From NCBI RefSeq assembly GCF_013839445.1, contig NZ_JACDIT010000003.1, positions 124,001-188,000 on the forward strand: DNA of 64,000 nt, written 5' to 3'. How positions within the stretch are numbered: the stretch's first letter is position 1; every line of letters begins with the position of its first letter. The stretch comes from Chthonobacter albigriseus. GTDB lineage: Bacteria; Pseudomonadota; Alphaproteobacteria; Rhizobiales; Pleomorphomonadaceae. The translations under genes and the position numbers were made by a program. The notes under the pieces are model-generated. The model was not told the origin of the DNA. It worked only from the letters and a program-made list of their open reading frames with translations, and made no database searches. This document shows, one piece after another, positions 27,624-36,694 of this stretch.

Positions 27624-29924
27624 ATGAACGAGATCGTCACGCACAAGTTCGGCATCGGGGCACCCGTCCGGCGTCGGGAGGATGCGAACCTCATCACCGG
27701 CCGCGGCCACTACACGACCGATTACACGCCCGCCGGCACCGTGCATGCGCTCGTTCTCCGTTCGTCGATGGCCCACGCCCGTATCGCCGTGAGCGGCCTG
27801 GAGGAGGCGCGCGCCCTGCCCGGCGTGCACCTGATCTGGACGGCGGCCGATGTGACCGGCCTCGGCGGCCTGCCATGCAAGGCGCTGCCGCGCCAGGTGG
27901 ACGGCACCAAGGTGAGCCCGCCGCCCCACCCGCTGCTGGCCGACGGCGTGGTGCGCCACGTCGGCGATCCCATCGCCTTCATCGTCGCCGACAGCCTCAA
28001 CGCCGCCCGCGACGCCGCCGAGCAGGTGATGGTGGACTACGACCCGCTGGGCGTGGTCACCGATACCGCCGCGGCCCTCGACCCAGCCGCCCCGCTGGTT
28101 TGGCCGGAGCGCGGCAGCAACGTCGCCTTCGAGCTCGCCTCCGGCGACAAGGCCGCTACCGACGCCGCCTTCGCCGCCGCCGCGCGCGTCGTGGAACTGA
28201 CCGTAGTCAACAACCGCGTGGTCTCCAACTACATGGAACCCCGCGCCGCGGTGGGCGAGTACGATCCGTCGACCGGACGCTGGACGCTGACCGCGGGCAC
28301 CCAAGGCGGCCACGGCATTCGCAACATCGTCGCCAAGGACATCATGAAGGTGGACCCGGCGCGCATCCGCGTGGTGACCCCCGACGTCGGCGGCGGCTTC
28401 GGCACCAAGAGCTTCGTCTACGGCGAGTACCCGTTGGTGCTGAAGGCTGCCGAGGCGTTGGGCCGGCCGGTGAAGTGGGTGTCGGACCGCACCGAGCACT
28501 TCCTGATCGACGCCCACGGCCGTGACAACGTCACCACCGCCCGGTTGGCGATGGACGCCGACGGCCGCTTCCTCGGCCTGCGGGTGGACCTGATCGCCGC
28601 CATGGGCGCCTACCTCCACCAATTCGGCCCCTACATCCCCCAGGGCGGCGTCTCCATGTCGACCGGCCTCTATGACATCCCGGTCATGGACGTGCGCGTG
28701 CGCGGCGTATTCACCAACACCGCCCCGGTGGACGCCTACCGCGGCGCCGGCCGGCCCGAGGCCGCCTTCGTGCTGGAGCGCCTGGTCGATCTCACCGCCC
28801 GCGAGACCGGCATCGACCCGATCGAGCTGCGCGCCCGCAACCTGATCCGCCCGGAGCAGCTGCCCTACCGCACCGCCAGCGGCCGTCTCTACGACACCGG
28901 CGAGTTCGAGGCGCACATGCGCCGCGGCGTGGAAGTCTCGGACTGGGCAGGCTTTTCCGCCCGACGGGAGGCCTCGCGCGCGGCCGGCAAGTGGCGCGGT
29001 CGCGGCATCGCCACCTATGTGGAGGCCTGCGCCTTCCCCGGTTCGGAGGAGGCCAACATGGTGCTCAATCCGAACGGCACGGTGACGCTCTTCATCGGCA
29101 CCCAGACCAACGGCCAGGGCCACGCCACCGCCTACGGCCAGATCATCGCCGCCTACCTTGGTATCGACGTGGAGAAGGTGGAGACCGTGCAGGGCGACAC
29201 CGACCGCGTCCGCCGCGGCGAGGGCACCGGCGGCTCGCGCTCCATCCCGCTCGGCGCCGCCTCGGTCGACATCGCCTCCAGGAAGCTTGTCGAGCAGATC
29301 AAGGAACTGGCCGCCGACAAGCTGGAAGCGTCTGCCGGCGACATCGAGCTGAAGGACGGCACCGCCCGCGTGGTCGGCACCGACCGGTCGCTGACGCTCG
29401 CCGACATCGCCGGCGCCGCGGATGCGGAGAAGCTGAAGGCGCAGGGCGAGTTCACCCAGGAGGAGTGCACCTACCCCAACGGCACGCACATCTGCGAAGT
29501 GGAGGTGGACCCCGACACCGGCGTCACCACCCTCGACCGCTACTTCATCGTCGACGACTTCGGCGTGACGGTGAATCCGGTACTGCTGGCAGGCCAGGTG
29601 CACGGCGGCGTGGTGCAGGCGATCGGCCAGGCGCTGATGGAGCACACCGTCTACGACGACAGCGGCCAGCTGCTGACCGCCACCTTCCTCGACTACTGCA
29701 TGCCCCGCGCCGACAACTTCCCGGAGCTGCACTTCGAAACCCGCAACGTGCCCTCGACCACCAACATGCTCGGCATCAAGGGAGCCGGCGAGGCCGGCAC
29801 CATCGGCGCGACCCCCGCCGTCATGAACGCCGTGGTCGACGCCCTCGACTTCGGCGCCGGCATCCGCCACATCGACATGCCCGCCACCCCCGCCCGCATC
29901 TGGGCGGCGATCCACGGGGGGTGA
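27624..29924 (+). CDS. Molybdenum hydroxylase large subunit (xanthine dehydrogenase/CoxL-like)
   Basis: 766 residues: the molybdopterin-cytosine-dinucleotide subunit of a xanthine oxidase-family hydroxylase. Visible: N-terminal RREDANLITGRGHYTTD, the MoCo-binding GGGFGTKS, the active-site loop AYRGAGRPEA (as in form II CoxL-like proteins, not the AYXCSFR of true CO dehydrogenase) and the catalytic Glu in KGAGEAGT near the C-terminus. The partner FAD (CoxM) and [2Fe-2S] (CoxS) subunits are not adjacent, so it must use subunits encoded elsewhere. The start ATG 27624 is chosen because the protein then begins just before the conserved RREDA block. Confidence 0.9.
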   Translation: MNEIVTHKFGIGAPVRRREDANLITGRGHYTTDYTPAGTVHALVLRSSMAHARIAVSGLEEARALPGVHLIWTAADVTGLGGLPCKALPRQVDGTKVSPPPHPLLADGVVRHVGDPIAFIVADSLNAARDAAEQVMVDYDPLGVVTDTAAALDPAAPLVWPERGSNVAFELASGDKAATDAAFAAAARVVELTVVNNRVVSNYMEPRAAVGEYDPSTGRWTLTAGTQGGHGIRNIVAKDIMKVDPARIRVVTPDVGGGFGTKSFVYGEYPLVLKAAEALGRPVKWVSDRTEHFLIDAHGRDNVTTARLAMDADGRFLGLRVDLIAAMGAYLHQFGPYIPQGGVSMSTGLYDIPVMDVRVRGVFTNTAPVDAYRGAGRPEAAFVLERLVDLTARETGIDPIELRARNLIRPEQLPYRTASGRLYDTGEFEAHMRRGVEVSDWAGFSARREASRAAGKWRGRGIATYVEACAFPGSEEANMVLNPNGTVTLFIGTQTNGQGHATAYGQIIAAYLGIDVEKVETVQGDTDRVRRGEGTGGSRSIPLGAASVDIASRKLVEQIKELAADKLEASAGDIELKDGTARVVGTDRSLTLADIAGAADAEKLKAQGEFTQEECTYPNGTHICEVEVDPDTGVTTLDRYFIVDDFGVTVNPVLLAGQVHGGVVQAIGQALMEHTVYDDSGQLLTATFLDYCMPRADNFPELHFETRNVPSTTNMLGIKGAGEAGTIGATPAVMNAVVDALDFGAGIRHIDMPATPARIWAAIHGG

Positions 29925-29996
29925 AGGTGAACCTTGAGTTGCTGAACGACCCCATAAAAAGTATCATGGGGCATTCTCTCAGGTGGTGCGGAAACG

Positions 29997-31178
29997 ATGT
30001 CGAGTTCTGATGCCGCAAAAAATCGTTTTGCGCGAAGAATTGTTACATCGATGCGGCATTCAACGTCCGAAGATCTCGTGTATGATTCAGATGACTTTTC
30101 GATAACGGTCGGTATCAATAAACGTGTATTCCTGGATAACATCTACCGACGATGGCTTAAGAAATCCTGGTTGAGGAGACAATTCAGCATCGGCCAAATG
30201 GCAGCGATGGCATTAGAAGCTACACGACTGAACCATTTAGACTTTGCTGAAGCCGCTCCGCTACTTTTACCCGTGATCAGATCGAGGTGGCTCCTAACCT
30301 ATAGTTTAGAAACAGACGAGCCGACAGCGCCGTGCATGCCGTTCCGCAACGATTTAAAGGTTTGTCTTGCCATAGACGGAAACGGATTTATTCAAATTGT
30401 CTCAAATTCATCGACACTGGAGAAATGGGGCGTCACTTTCGAGGAAGCTCTTGAAACAGCTATGGCAAACCTGAGAGCCATTTCACCCCCAGAATTTACG
30501 TTCAAAGCTGGTAGGATAGCAATACCATGCGAGTTAGACGATTTCACGTCTTCATGGCTCTTGATACCCGAAGTATTTGACAGCATTCCGGGCAACGGCA
30601 GTTTAATCATCGTACCTGTGTCGCGTTCTATGGTCGTCGCAGCGCGGCCGGCCACTGACGTCGAATCAGCTGAACTTGTTCGGATTTCTTTGGAGCTCTA
30701 TGCGACCGAGAACCATCTTCTCTCGCGTCTGCCATTGATCTGGAGCGGCAATGGTTGGGACGTTGCAGACACCACGCGCCCCGGACTCAAGCCGCTGAAC
30801 GAGTTGATTGTGCTTGAGAGAATCGAGCAGCACGAACTCCAGAAACGCGCTTTGGAGGCTATCCGCGACGCTGAAGGGAGCGATGTCTTTGTGGCTAATC
30901 TTTTCGTCTTTAGAAGCAAGAAAGACGACAGTTACACGACGTTTACAACATGGACTTGTGGTGTAAATGCTTATATTCCGAAATCTGATGCTGTCATCTT
31001 CGTCAGAGAAGATGCCATAGTCCTCCAAGCTTATTGGGACGACGTGGTCAGGCTGGTCGGGGAACTTGTTCAAGTCCCCCGTACTGACCCGCCCTATTAC
31101 AAACTGGACGGCAACTACGACGATCTCATTGAGACCCTCAGATCAGAAGGCAAGGATGCGCATTTCGTGCAGGCTTAA
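29997..31178 (+). CDS. Hypothetical protein, AT-richer than neighbours
   Basis: 393 residues, not recognised with confidence. No signal peptide or membrane segment is evident. The segment at about residues 95-170 (a hydrophobic LLPVIRSR, then NDLKVCLAID and a closing EEALETAMANLRAI helix) loosely recalls the YtpQ/DUF1444 fold, which is only a guess. The base composition is distinctly lower in GC than the flanking genes and codon use is mixed, suggesting horizontal acquisition. It stands alone between the hydroxylase gene and the convergent porin gene, 72 bp downstream of the former. Confidence 0.7.
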   Translation: MSSSDAAKNRFARRIVTSMRHSTSEDLVYDSDDFSITVGINKRVFLDNIYRRWLKKSWLRRQFSIGQMAAMALEATRLNHLDFAEAAPLLLPVIRSRWLLTYSLETDEPTAPCMPFRNDLKVCLAIDGNGFIQIVSNSSTLEKWGVTFEEALETAMANLRAISPPEFTFKAGRIAIPCELDDFTSSWLLIPEVFDSIPGNGSLIIVPVSRSMVVAARPATDVESAELVRISLELYATENHLLSRLPLIWSGNGWDVADTTRPGLKPLNELIVLERIEQHELQKRALEAIRDAEGSDVFVANLFVFRSKKDDSYTTFTTWTCGVNAYIPKSDAVIFVREDAIVLQAYWDDVVRLVGELVQVPRTDPPYYKLDGNYDDLIETLRSEGKDAHFVQA

Positions 31179-31226
31179 TCATACGGCTGCGTTGCTAGTC
31201 GGCTAACTCAGCCGGTGCGGCGCCCC

Positions 31227-32474
31227 TCACCCGCCCAGCTTGTAGCGCAGCGACACGGCGAAGATGTCGACGTCGCCTTCGGCGGTGCCGGAGTAGCTGA
31301 TGGTGGGGCCGGTGGTGGGGGTGTCGACGTCGATGCTGGCGTCCTTGACGAAGAGGTGGGTGTAGGCGGCGTCGAAGGAGAGGCGGTCGTTGACCTTGTA
31401 GCTGGCGCCGATCGAGGCCCAGAGGCGGTCGGAGTCCGGCAGGCGCATGGAGCGGTATTCGTCCTCGATGGGCGACAGCTCGTAGCCGAGGCCGGCGCGG
31501 AGCGTCAGGTTCTCGTTCCAGGCGTATTCGCCGCCGAGCGAGAAGAACCAGCCGTCCTCATACTCGAAGGTGAGCGCGGCGCCCGGCACCGGCGAGCCTT
31601 CGATCGGGATCGTGCCGAGCGAGCTCCAGTCGGTCCACTCGATGCCGCCGAGCAGCGTGAAGTCCTCGGTGACCTTCTGGCGCAGGCCGAGCGTCACGCT
31701 TTGCGGCAGGTCGACGTCCGCGCCGATGTCGTAGCGTCCGGCGAAGAGGCCGCCTTCGAACGTCTGGTTTCCCTCCAGGGCGTGCGCGAGCTGCGAACGG
31801 TAGCCGAGGCCGATCACGGTGCCGTCCAGGGGCGTGAACGTGAGACCGGCGGTGAAGCCGAAGGCCACGTCGTCGCCCACCAGGCGCTGAACGTCCGGGG
31901 CGCTGGTGGCATCGAGCGCGGTCTGAATATTGACGTCGAAGTATTGGATCTGCGCCCCGACGCCGACGCTGAGCATGTCGTTGATCTTGTAGGCGACCGT
32001 CGGCTGAACGTTCACCGAGAACACCTTGGCGCGGTAGTGGTCGAACTGGCCGACCCAGGCCGGGTCCGACTTGGTGGCGAGACCGAAGGGCGCGTTGATC
32101 GAGAGGCCGAGGTAGAGCTGATCGTTCACCTGGTAGGCGATGTAGCTGGACGGCACGAAACCGTCGATGCCCACGTCACCGCCGTTGCCGGTGATGCCGA
32201 AGCCGTTCAGCGTGCCGGTTGCGTCCTTCAGCTCCGACGAGGGGCTGATGATGGTGCCATGGCTTTCCACCACGAGGCCCGTGGCCGTGGTGATCGCGGA
32301 GGGATTCCAGAACATCGCGGAGATGCTGTCGCCGGGCGCAGCGGCACCGGCGAAGGAGGCGCCCTGCGACGTAGCCGACTGCTCGCGCAACGCAAATCCA
32401 CCTGCCTGGGCAGCCGTGATCGACATCAGCAGCGTCGAAACCGCAACCCCGGAGAGGTAAGCCCGTCCAGCCAT
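31227..32474 (-). CDS. FadL/OmpP1-family outer membrane transport protein
   Basis: 415 residues. Signal peptide 1-24 (ending ITAAQA), then the N-terminal hatch GGFALREQSATSQGASFAGAAA with the NPA-type motif MFWNPSAIT typical of FadL (long-chain fatty acid/hydrophobe importers), followed by alternating amphipathic strands and a C-terminal strand VSLRYKLGG. It would form a 14-strand barrel admitting hydrophobic compounds. No fatty-acid or aromatic degradation genes adjoin, so the substrate is open. Monocistronic; its upstream region (32475-32787) is unusually AT-rich. Confidence 0.88.
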   Translation of the reverse strand: MAGRAYLSGVAVSTLLMSITAAQAGGFALREQSATSQGASFAGAAAPGDSISAMFWNPSAITTATGLVVESHGTIISPSSELKDATGTLNGFGITGNGGDVGIDGFVPSSYIAYQVNDQLYLGLSINAPFGLATKSDPAWVGQFDHYRAKVFSVNVQPTVAYKINDMLSVGVGAQIQYFDVNIQTALDATSAPDVQRLVGDDVAFGFTAGLTFTPLDGTVIGLGYRSQLAHALEGNQTFEGGLFAGRYDIGADVDLPQSVTLGLRQKVTEDFTLLGGIEWTDWSSLGTIPIEGSPVPGAALTFEYEDGWFFSLGGEYAWNENLTLRAGLGYELSPIEDEYRSMRLPDSDRLWASIGASYKVNDRLSFDAAYTHLFVKDASIDVDTPTTGPTISYSGTAEGDVDIFAVSLRYKLGG

Positions 32475-32787
32475 GTTTCTTCCCTCGAACTCATTTGCAA
32501 CCCCGCCGTCTTCGGTCCAGGCGCAAGGGCCTGCGGCGTTCGGGCAAACAGTGTCCGGGCCTTACGTTTGCGGCAACCCGGGAAGAAATAACGAGGAGGG
32601 GCAAGGTTACTTAACATGACGTTAGGAGATGCCGTGGCGTCAGTTCGCCCCCGGATACTTGTTAAGTAGTTGAAAAAGAAAATGTTCTGAACTGCCCCTG
32701 CTCCGGCACCCGCCACTCAACTGCTTGACGCCATCTCGATGTGATCGCTTCAGTTGACCGAGCGTTGTTGCATCGTCGCCACAGGTC
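32475..32787. other. AT-rich intergenic region upstream of the FadL-type gene
   Basis: No gene seen. It contains TTAA-N7-TTAG at 32611-32625 (one mismatch to the CtrA consensus), a small inverted repeat TACTT-N3-AAGTA at 32656-32668, and an A-rich tract around 32670-32684. It should hold the porin promoter and the end of the thiD transcript; no clear terminator was identified. Confidence 0.5.
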
Positions 32788-33600
32788 TCAGGCGTGCAGC
32801 CCTTTCCAGAGCGAATGAAAATGGTGCACGGGTCCGTGTCCATGGCCGATCTTCAGCCCGTCCGCTGCGACGATTGCGTCGGTGACGTAGCGCTTGGCTT
32901 CAGCGACCGCCTCCTCCAGGTGCAACCCCTTGGCGAGTCCGGCGGCAATCGCGGAGGACAGCGTACAGCCGGTACCGTGGGTGTTCTGAGTCGGGTGTCG
33001 GCGCGCGGTCAGCCACAACGGACCGGCATTCGACAGGAACAGATCGACGCTCTCCGGCCCATCCGCATGGCCGCCCTTAAGGAGCACCGAATGGGCGCCG
33101 AGATCCATCAGCGCCTTGGCTTGCGCGAGCATCGCGTCCTTGCCGTCGGCCGGTCCAGTCTCCAGCAGCCGCGCCGCCTCCGGCAAGTTGGGCGTCAGCA
33201 CCAGCGCGCGGGGGATCAGCACCTCGCGCAGCGTCGCGACTGCCTCCTCGCGCAGCAGCGGGTCGCCGCTCGCCGCGATCATCACGGGATCGAGCACCAC
33301 GACGGTCTGCCGCCAAGCCTCCAGGCCGTCCGCGACGGCGCGAATAACTTCCGGATTGGCGAGCATGCCAATCTTCACCGCGTTGACGGCGAGGTCGGAG
33401 AACACGGCGTCCATCTGTGCCCGCACGAAATCCGGCGGAGTCTCGTGGATGCCGGTGACGCCGCGGGTGTTCTGCGCCGTCAGCGCGGTGATCACGCTCG
33501 CCCCGTAGACGCCGAGGGCCGAGAAGGTCTTCAGGTCGGCCTGGATGCCGGCCCCTCCTCCGGAATCGGAGCCTGCGATGGTGACGGCGATCGCGGTCAT
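32788..33600 (-). CDS. thiD: Hydroxymethylpyrimidine/phosphomethylpyrimidine kinase
   Basis: 270 residues; phosphorylates HMP and HMP-P in thiamine synthesis and salvage. Ribokinase-fold signatures: [19 protein letters not shown] at the N-terminus, [24 protein letters not shown] and the anion-hole motif [12 protein letters not shown]. The ATG at 33600 gives the family's usual [12 protein letters not shown] start. It is on the same strand as thiOSGE but separated from thiE by a small opposite-strand gene, so it likely has its own promoter in the 76 bp before it. Confidence 0.96.
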   Translation of the reverse strand: MTAIAVTIAGSDSGGGAGIQADLKTFSALGVYGASVITALTAQNTRGVTGIHETPPDFVRAQMDAVFSDLAVNAVKIGMLANPEVIRAVADGLEAWRQTVVVLDPVMIAASGDPLLREEAVATLREVLIPRALVLTPNLPEAARLLETGPADGKDAMLAQAKALMDLGAHSVLLKGGHADGPESVDLFLSNAGPLWLTARRHPTQNTHGTGCTLSSAIAAGLAKGLHLEEAVAEAKRYVTDAIVAADGLKIGHGHGPVHHFHSLWKGLHA

Positions 33601-33676
33601 GACGTGCTCTCCCTTGCCTCCGGCGTCCTGTTCTGGTCGACTGCGCCCGACCGAATGTCCGGGCCGCGAGGAACCG

Positions 33677-33913
33677 ATGACGCCGTTCTTTGTCCTCATC
33701 AAATGCCAGCTCGGCCGCGCCTACGAGGTGGCCGCCAAGCTGGCTGAAGCCGAGATCGCCTCGGAGATCTACTCCACCGCCGGCGACTACGACCTCCTCA
33801 CCAAGTTCTACGTCGAGACGGGGGCCGACATCGGCCACTTCGTCAACGAAAAGGTCCACCCGATCCCGGGCATCGTGGATACCAAGACGATCATCACCTT
33901 CAAGGCGTTCTGA
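33677..33913 (+). CDS. Stand-alone Lrp/AsnC ligand-binding (RAM) domain protein
   Basis: 78 residues consisting only of the effector-binding domain of Lrp/AsnC regulators ([39 protein letters not shown]); the DNA-binding helix-turn-helix is absent. Such proteins form decamers or octamers and bind amino acids or modulate full-length Lrp proteins. Its ATG has gaggaacc upstream; a longer frame would overlap thiD. Its 3' end overlaps the convergent thiE by 14 bp. Its position inside the thiamine block is not explained by known function. Confidence 0.85.
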   Translation: MTPFFVLIKCQLGRAYEVAAKLAEAEIASEIYSTAGDYDLLTKFYVETGADIGHFVNEKVHPIPGIVDTKTIITFKAF

Positions 33914-34511
33914 CGCCCTCGCCCGCGATATTGAGCCAGTCCGCGAGCCGGCCCTCCGGATCCGTGTGCGACAGCACGTCGGAGACGACCGCGATCGAAT
34001 CGGCCCCGGCCGCATAGACCCCGGGCGCCCGCTCCAGCGTGATCCCGCCGATCGCGACCAGCGGACGTTCGCCGATCAGCCGCTTCCATTCGCCGATCCG
34101 CGCGAGACCCTGGGGCGCCCATGGCATCACTTTCAGCGTCGTCGGATAGATCGGCCCCAGCGCCACGTAGTCGGGATCGATCGAAAGCGCGGTGCCGAGC
34201 TCCTCGTGGCTGTGCGTGGAGACGCCGATGCGAATGCCGGCACGCCGGATCGCGGCCACGTCAGCGATGGAGAGATCCTCCTGGCCGAGGTGAACCCACT
34301 CCGCGCCGATATCGATCGCCTCCCGCCAGAAGTCGTTGACGACCAGCGTCGCCCCGGCCGACCGCGTTGCGGCGAGCGCGTCCCGAATCTCGGTAGCGAG
34401 ATCGGCCGGCTCCAGCCCCTTGGCGCGGAGCTGAACCAGTTTCAGCCCCACCGGCAGCAGCCGGGGCAGCCAGCGCGCGCGATCGATCACGAGATAGAAT
34501 CGGGGCAGCAT
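33900..34511 (-). CDS. thiE: Thiamine phosphate synthase
   Basis: 203 residues; couples HMP-PP and the thiazole phosphate to thiamine phosphate. TIM-barrel motifs seen: [55 protein letters not shown] and [10 protein letters not shown]. It begins 1 bp after the thiG stop, confirming ATG 34511 and operon membership. The PTTLK segment diverges from the common PTxTK loop. Last gene of thiOSGE. Confidence 0.93.
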   Translation of the reverse strand: MLPRFYLVIDRARWLPRLLPVGLKLVQLRAKGLEPADLATEIRDALAATRSAGATLVVNDFWREAIDIGAEWVHLGQEDLSIADVAAIRRAGIRIGVSTHSHEELGTALSIDPDYVALGPIYPTTLKVMPWAPQGLARIGEWKRLIGERPLVAIGGITLERAPGVYAAGADSIAVVSDVLSHTDPEGRLADWLNIAGEGVRTP

Positions 34512-34512
34512 C

Positions 34513-35301
34513 TCAGCCTCCGGCAAAGGGCGTGAACGGCGTGCCGAACACCGGCGTGGAGGCGACGGCGAGGTCGGTCTCGTCCATGATCCCGGCCTCG
34601 AAGGCGCGCCGTCCGGCCCGGATCGCCTCCGCGAAGGCCTCGGCCATCGCCGGCGGGTCGCCAGCGGTTGCAACGGCGGTGTTGAGCAGGATCGCGTCGT
34701 AGCCCATCTCCATCGCCGCCGCGGCGTGGCTGGGTGCACCGAGACCGGCGTCGACCACGAGCGGGATCTCCGGGAAGTGACGGCGGAGCAGCCGGAGTGC
34801 GTAGGGGTTGTTGAGCCCCCTGCCCGTCCCGATCGGCGCGCCCCACGGCATCAGGACGCGGCAGCCCGCCTCCACCAGCCGGTCGGCAAGCACCAGGTCG
34901 TCGGTCATGTAGGGAAACACCTCGAAGCCGTCGGCCGACAGAGTGCGCGCCGCGTCGACGAGGCCGAACGGGTCCGGCTGCAGCGTCTCGTCGTTGCCGA
35001 TCACCTCCAGCTTGACCCAGGGCGTGCCGAACACCTCCCGGGCCATCTCCGCCGTGCGGATCGCCTCCCGCGCGGTGTGGCAACCCGCCGTGTTCGGCAG
35101 CACCGCGACATCAAGCGATTTCACCAGGTCCCAGAACGCGTGCCCGGCCTTGGCGCCGCCGACCGACTCGCGCCGGAGTGACACCGTGACGATGCCCGCG
35201 CCGGAGCGCAGCACGGACTGGCGCAGGCTCTCCGGCGAGGGGTACCGCGCCGTGCCGAGCAGGAACCGGCTCTCGAAAGACCGGCCGTAGAAGCTGACCA
35301 T
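34513..35301 (-). CDS. thiG: Thiazole synthase
   Basis: 262 residues; condenses DXP, dehydroglycine and ThiS-thiocarboxylate into the thiazole phosphate carboxylate. K97 in [11 protein letters not shown] is the DXP Schiff-base lysine; [13 protein letters not shown] and [27 protein letters not shown] are family signatures. The ATG at 35301 lies 1 bp after the thiS stop, so the start is well fixed. With ThiO next door, dehydroglycine comes from glycine oxidation (aerobic pathway) rather than ThiH. Confidence 0.95.
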   Translation of the reverse strand: MVSFYGRSFESRFLLGTARYPSPESLRQSVLRSGAGIVTVSLRRESVGGAKAGHAFWDLVKSLDVAVLPNTAGCHTAREAIRTAEMAREVFGTPWVKLEVIGNDETLQPDPFGLVDAARTLSADGFEVFPYMTDDLVLADRLVEAGCRVLMPWGAPIGTGRGLNNPYALRLLRRHFPEIPLVVDAGLGAPSHAAAAMEMGYDAILLNTAVATAGDPPAMAEAFAEAIRAGRRAFEAGIMDETDLAVASTPVFGTPFTPFAGG

Positions 35302-35302
35302 C

Positions 35303-35500
35303 TCAACCTCCCTGCCGTGGGCTGAAGACCTCGACGCTGTCGCCGTCGACGAGCGGCGTGGCGGCGCGCTCGGCACGCGGCACGAAATCGCCGTTGAGCG
35401 CGGTGGCAACCACCGTCGGCTCGAAATCCTGCTCCTCGATAAGCGAGGCGAGGGTCGCGGCTTCCGTGTGGCGCTCCTCACCGTTGATCGTGATGCGCAT
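35303..35500 (-). CDS. thiS: Sulfur carrier protein ThiS
   Basis: 65 residues, ubiquitin-like fold, ending in the obligatory Gly-Gly (SPRQGG) that is thiocarboxylated. TING near the N-terminus and [17 protein letters not shown] match the family. Its start lies 23 bp inside the 3' end of thiO, indicating translational coupling. Confidence 0.94.
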   Translation of the reverse strand: MRITINGEERHTEAATLASLIEEQDFEPTVVATALNGDFVPRAERAATPLVDGDSVEVFSPRQGG

Positions 35501-36527
35501 GGGCGTCCTCCGTCCGGTCGGCGAGGATCATGGCCGCGACGTCCGCCGCCAGGGCCGGCGCGATCAGCCAGCCGTGCCGATAGAGGCCGTTCACCGCAAC
35601 CGTGCGGCCGTCGACCTCGATCCTCGGATTATTGTCGGGAAAGGCGGGCCGAAGCCCGGCGTTGAACTCAAGCACCTCCGCTTCGCCGAAAGCCGGGTGC
35701 AGCGTGTAGGCCTGGGTGAGGAGTTCGCCCGCCGACCGCAGCGTGACCGTCGCGGCGGTGTCACTCTCCACCGTGGTCGCGCCGATCATGAATACGCCGT
35801 CGGCCCGCGGCACCACATAGAGCGGGTAGCGGTGGTGCAGCAGGCGCACCGGCCGGGCGAGCGTGATCTCCGGGTTGCGGACCAGCGCCATCTCGCCCTT
35901 GACGCCCCTGAGATCCGGGAACCGGTCGCGGGCGCCGAGCCCACGGGCGTCGACAATGCGGGAAGCGGTCAGGGCGGCCGGATCGCCGCTCCAGTCGAAG
36001 GTGACCGGCACCCCGCCGTCACGAAGTTCGGCGAGCAGCGCGGGCATCACGCGCCGTGGGTCCAGGTGGCCTTCGCTGGCGAAAAACAGGCCCTGACGGA
36101 AGCGGTCGGCAAGCAGCGGCTCCAGCGCGGCGATGCCGGCCGCGTCGAGCGCCTGGTGATGCGTCGTCTGGCGGGCGAAGCGGGCGAGAGCCGCCGGATC
36201 GCGCGGCGGCGCGACCACCAACGTGCCCTGAAGGCTGACGTCCGGGAGGAGTTCCGGCCACAGCGCCATCGACCGGCGTCCGAGCTCTACCACCACAGGT
36301 TCCGAGCCGTCGGCCTCGCACTCCGGTGCAAGCATGCCGCCGGAGCGCCAAGCTGCACTCTGCGCGAAATCCGGAGCGCGTTCGTACACCGCAACCGACA
36401 GCCCGGCCCGGCACAGCGTCACGGCCGCGACCAGACCCATCGCGCCGGCACCGAGCACGGCGACGTCGGGACGGTGCGGAACTGGCCGTCGGTGCGGAAG
36501 GTCCATCGTTTCGCCCATGGCGGCCAT
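35478..36527 (-). CDS. thiO: Glycine oxidase
   Basis: 349-residue FAD-dependent D-amino-acid-oxidase-family enzyme converting glycine to the imine used by ThiG. FAD-binding [17 protein letters not shown] is at about residues 22-38, and the C-terminal [19 protein letters not shown] is the usual second FAD-contact block. Start candidates are ATGs at 36527, 36518 and 36506; the outermost is listed but any would work. The first gene after the TPP riboswitch. Confidence 0.92.
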   Translation of the reverse strand: MAAMGETMDLPHRRPVPHRPDVAVLGAGAMGLVAAVTLCRAGLSVAVYERAPDFAQSAAWRSGGMLAPECEADGSEPVVVELGRRSMALWPELLPDVSLQGTLVVAPPRDPAALARFARQTTHHQALDAAGIAALEPLLADRFRQGLFFASEGHLDPRRVMPALLAELRDGGVPVTFDWSGDPAALTASRIVDARGLGARDRFPDLRGVKGEMALVRNPEITLARPVRLLHHRYPLYVVPRADGVFMIGATTVESDTAATVTLRSAGELLTQAYTLHPAFGEAEVLEFNAGLRPAFPDNNPRIEVDGRTVAVNGLYRHGWLIAPALAADVAAMILADRTEDAHAHHDQR

Positions 36528-36568
36528 ACGGCGGCGGAGGGCGCGGGCGATCGAAGAGACTCACCCGG

Positions 36569-36646
36569 GTGACGTCCCTCCGCCGGCATGACCCGGATCA
36601 GGTTCTAAGGGTTCGTCTCAGCCCCAGGCGGGGCGCCCCTCGTCAC
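36569..36646 (-). promoter_or_regulatory. TPP riboswitch (THI element)
   Basis: Read on the minus strand, the closing stem GTGACG/CGTCAC frames the conserved aptamer cores: GAGGGGCGCC, GCTGAGA, ACCCTTAGAACCTGATC and the 3' GGCGGAGGGA. It lies 42 bp upstream of the first possible thiO start, so it should switch off thiOSGE expression when thiamine pyrophosphate is abundant. Confidence 0.96.
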
Positions 36647-36694
36647 TGCCCGGACATATGCGGCCGGCACGCCGGGGTGTCAAGGACGCGAGGA

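Noticed and set aside
27600-29915. 771-residue frame antisense to the molybdenum hydroxylase gene
   Set aside because: His/Ala/Gly-rich shadow; the sense gene has full family signatures.
31200-31214. CGGCT-N5-AGCCG hairpin between the unknown gene and the porin gene
   Set aside because: Only a 5-bp stem with no T-run; too weak to call a terminator.
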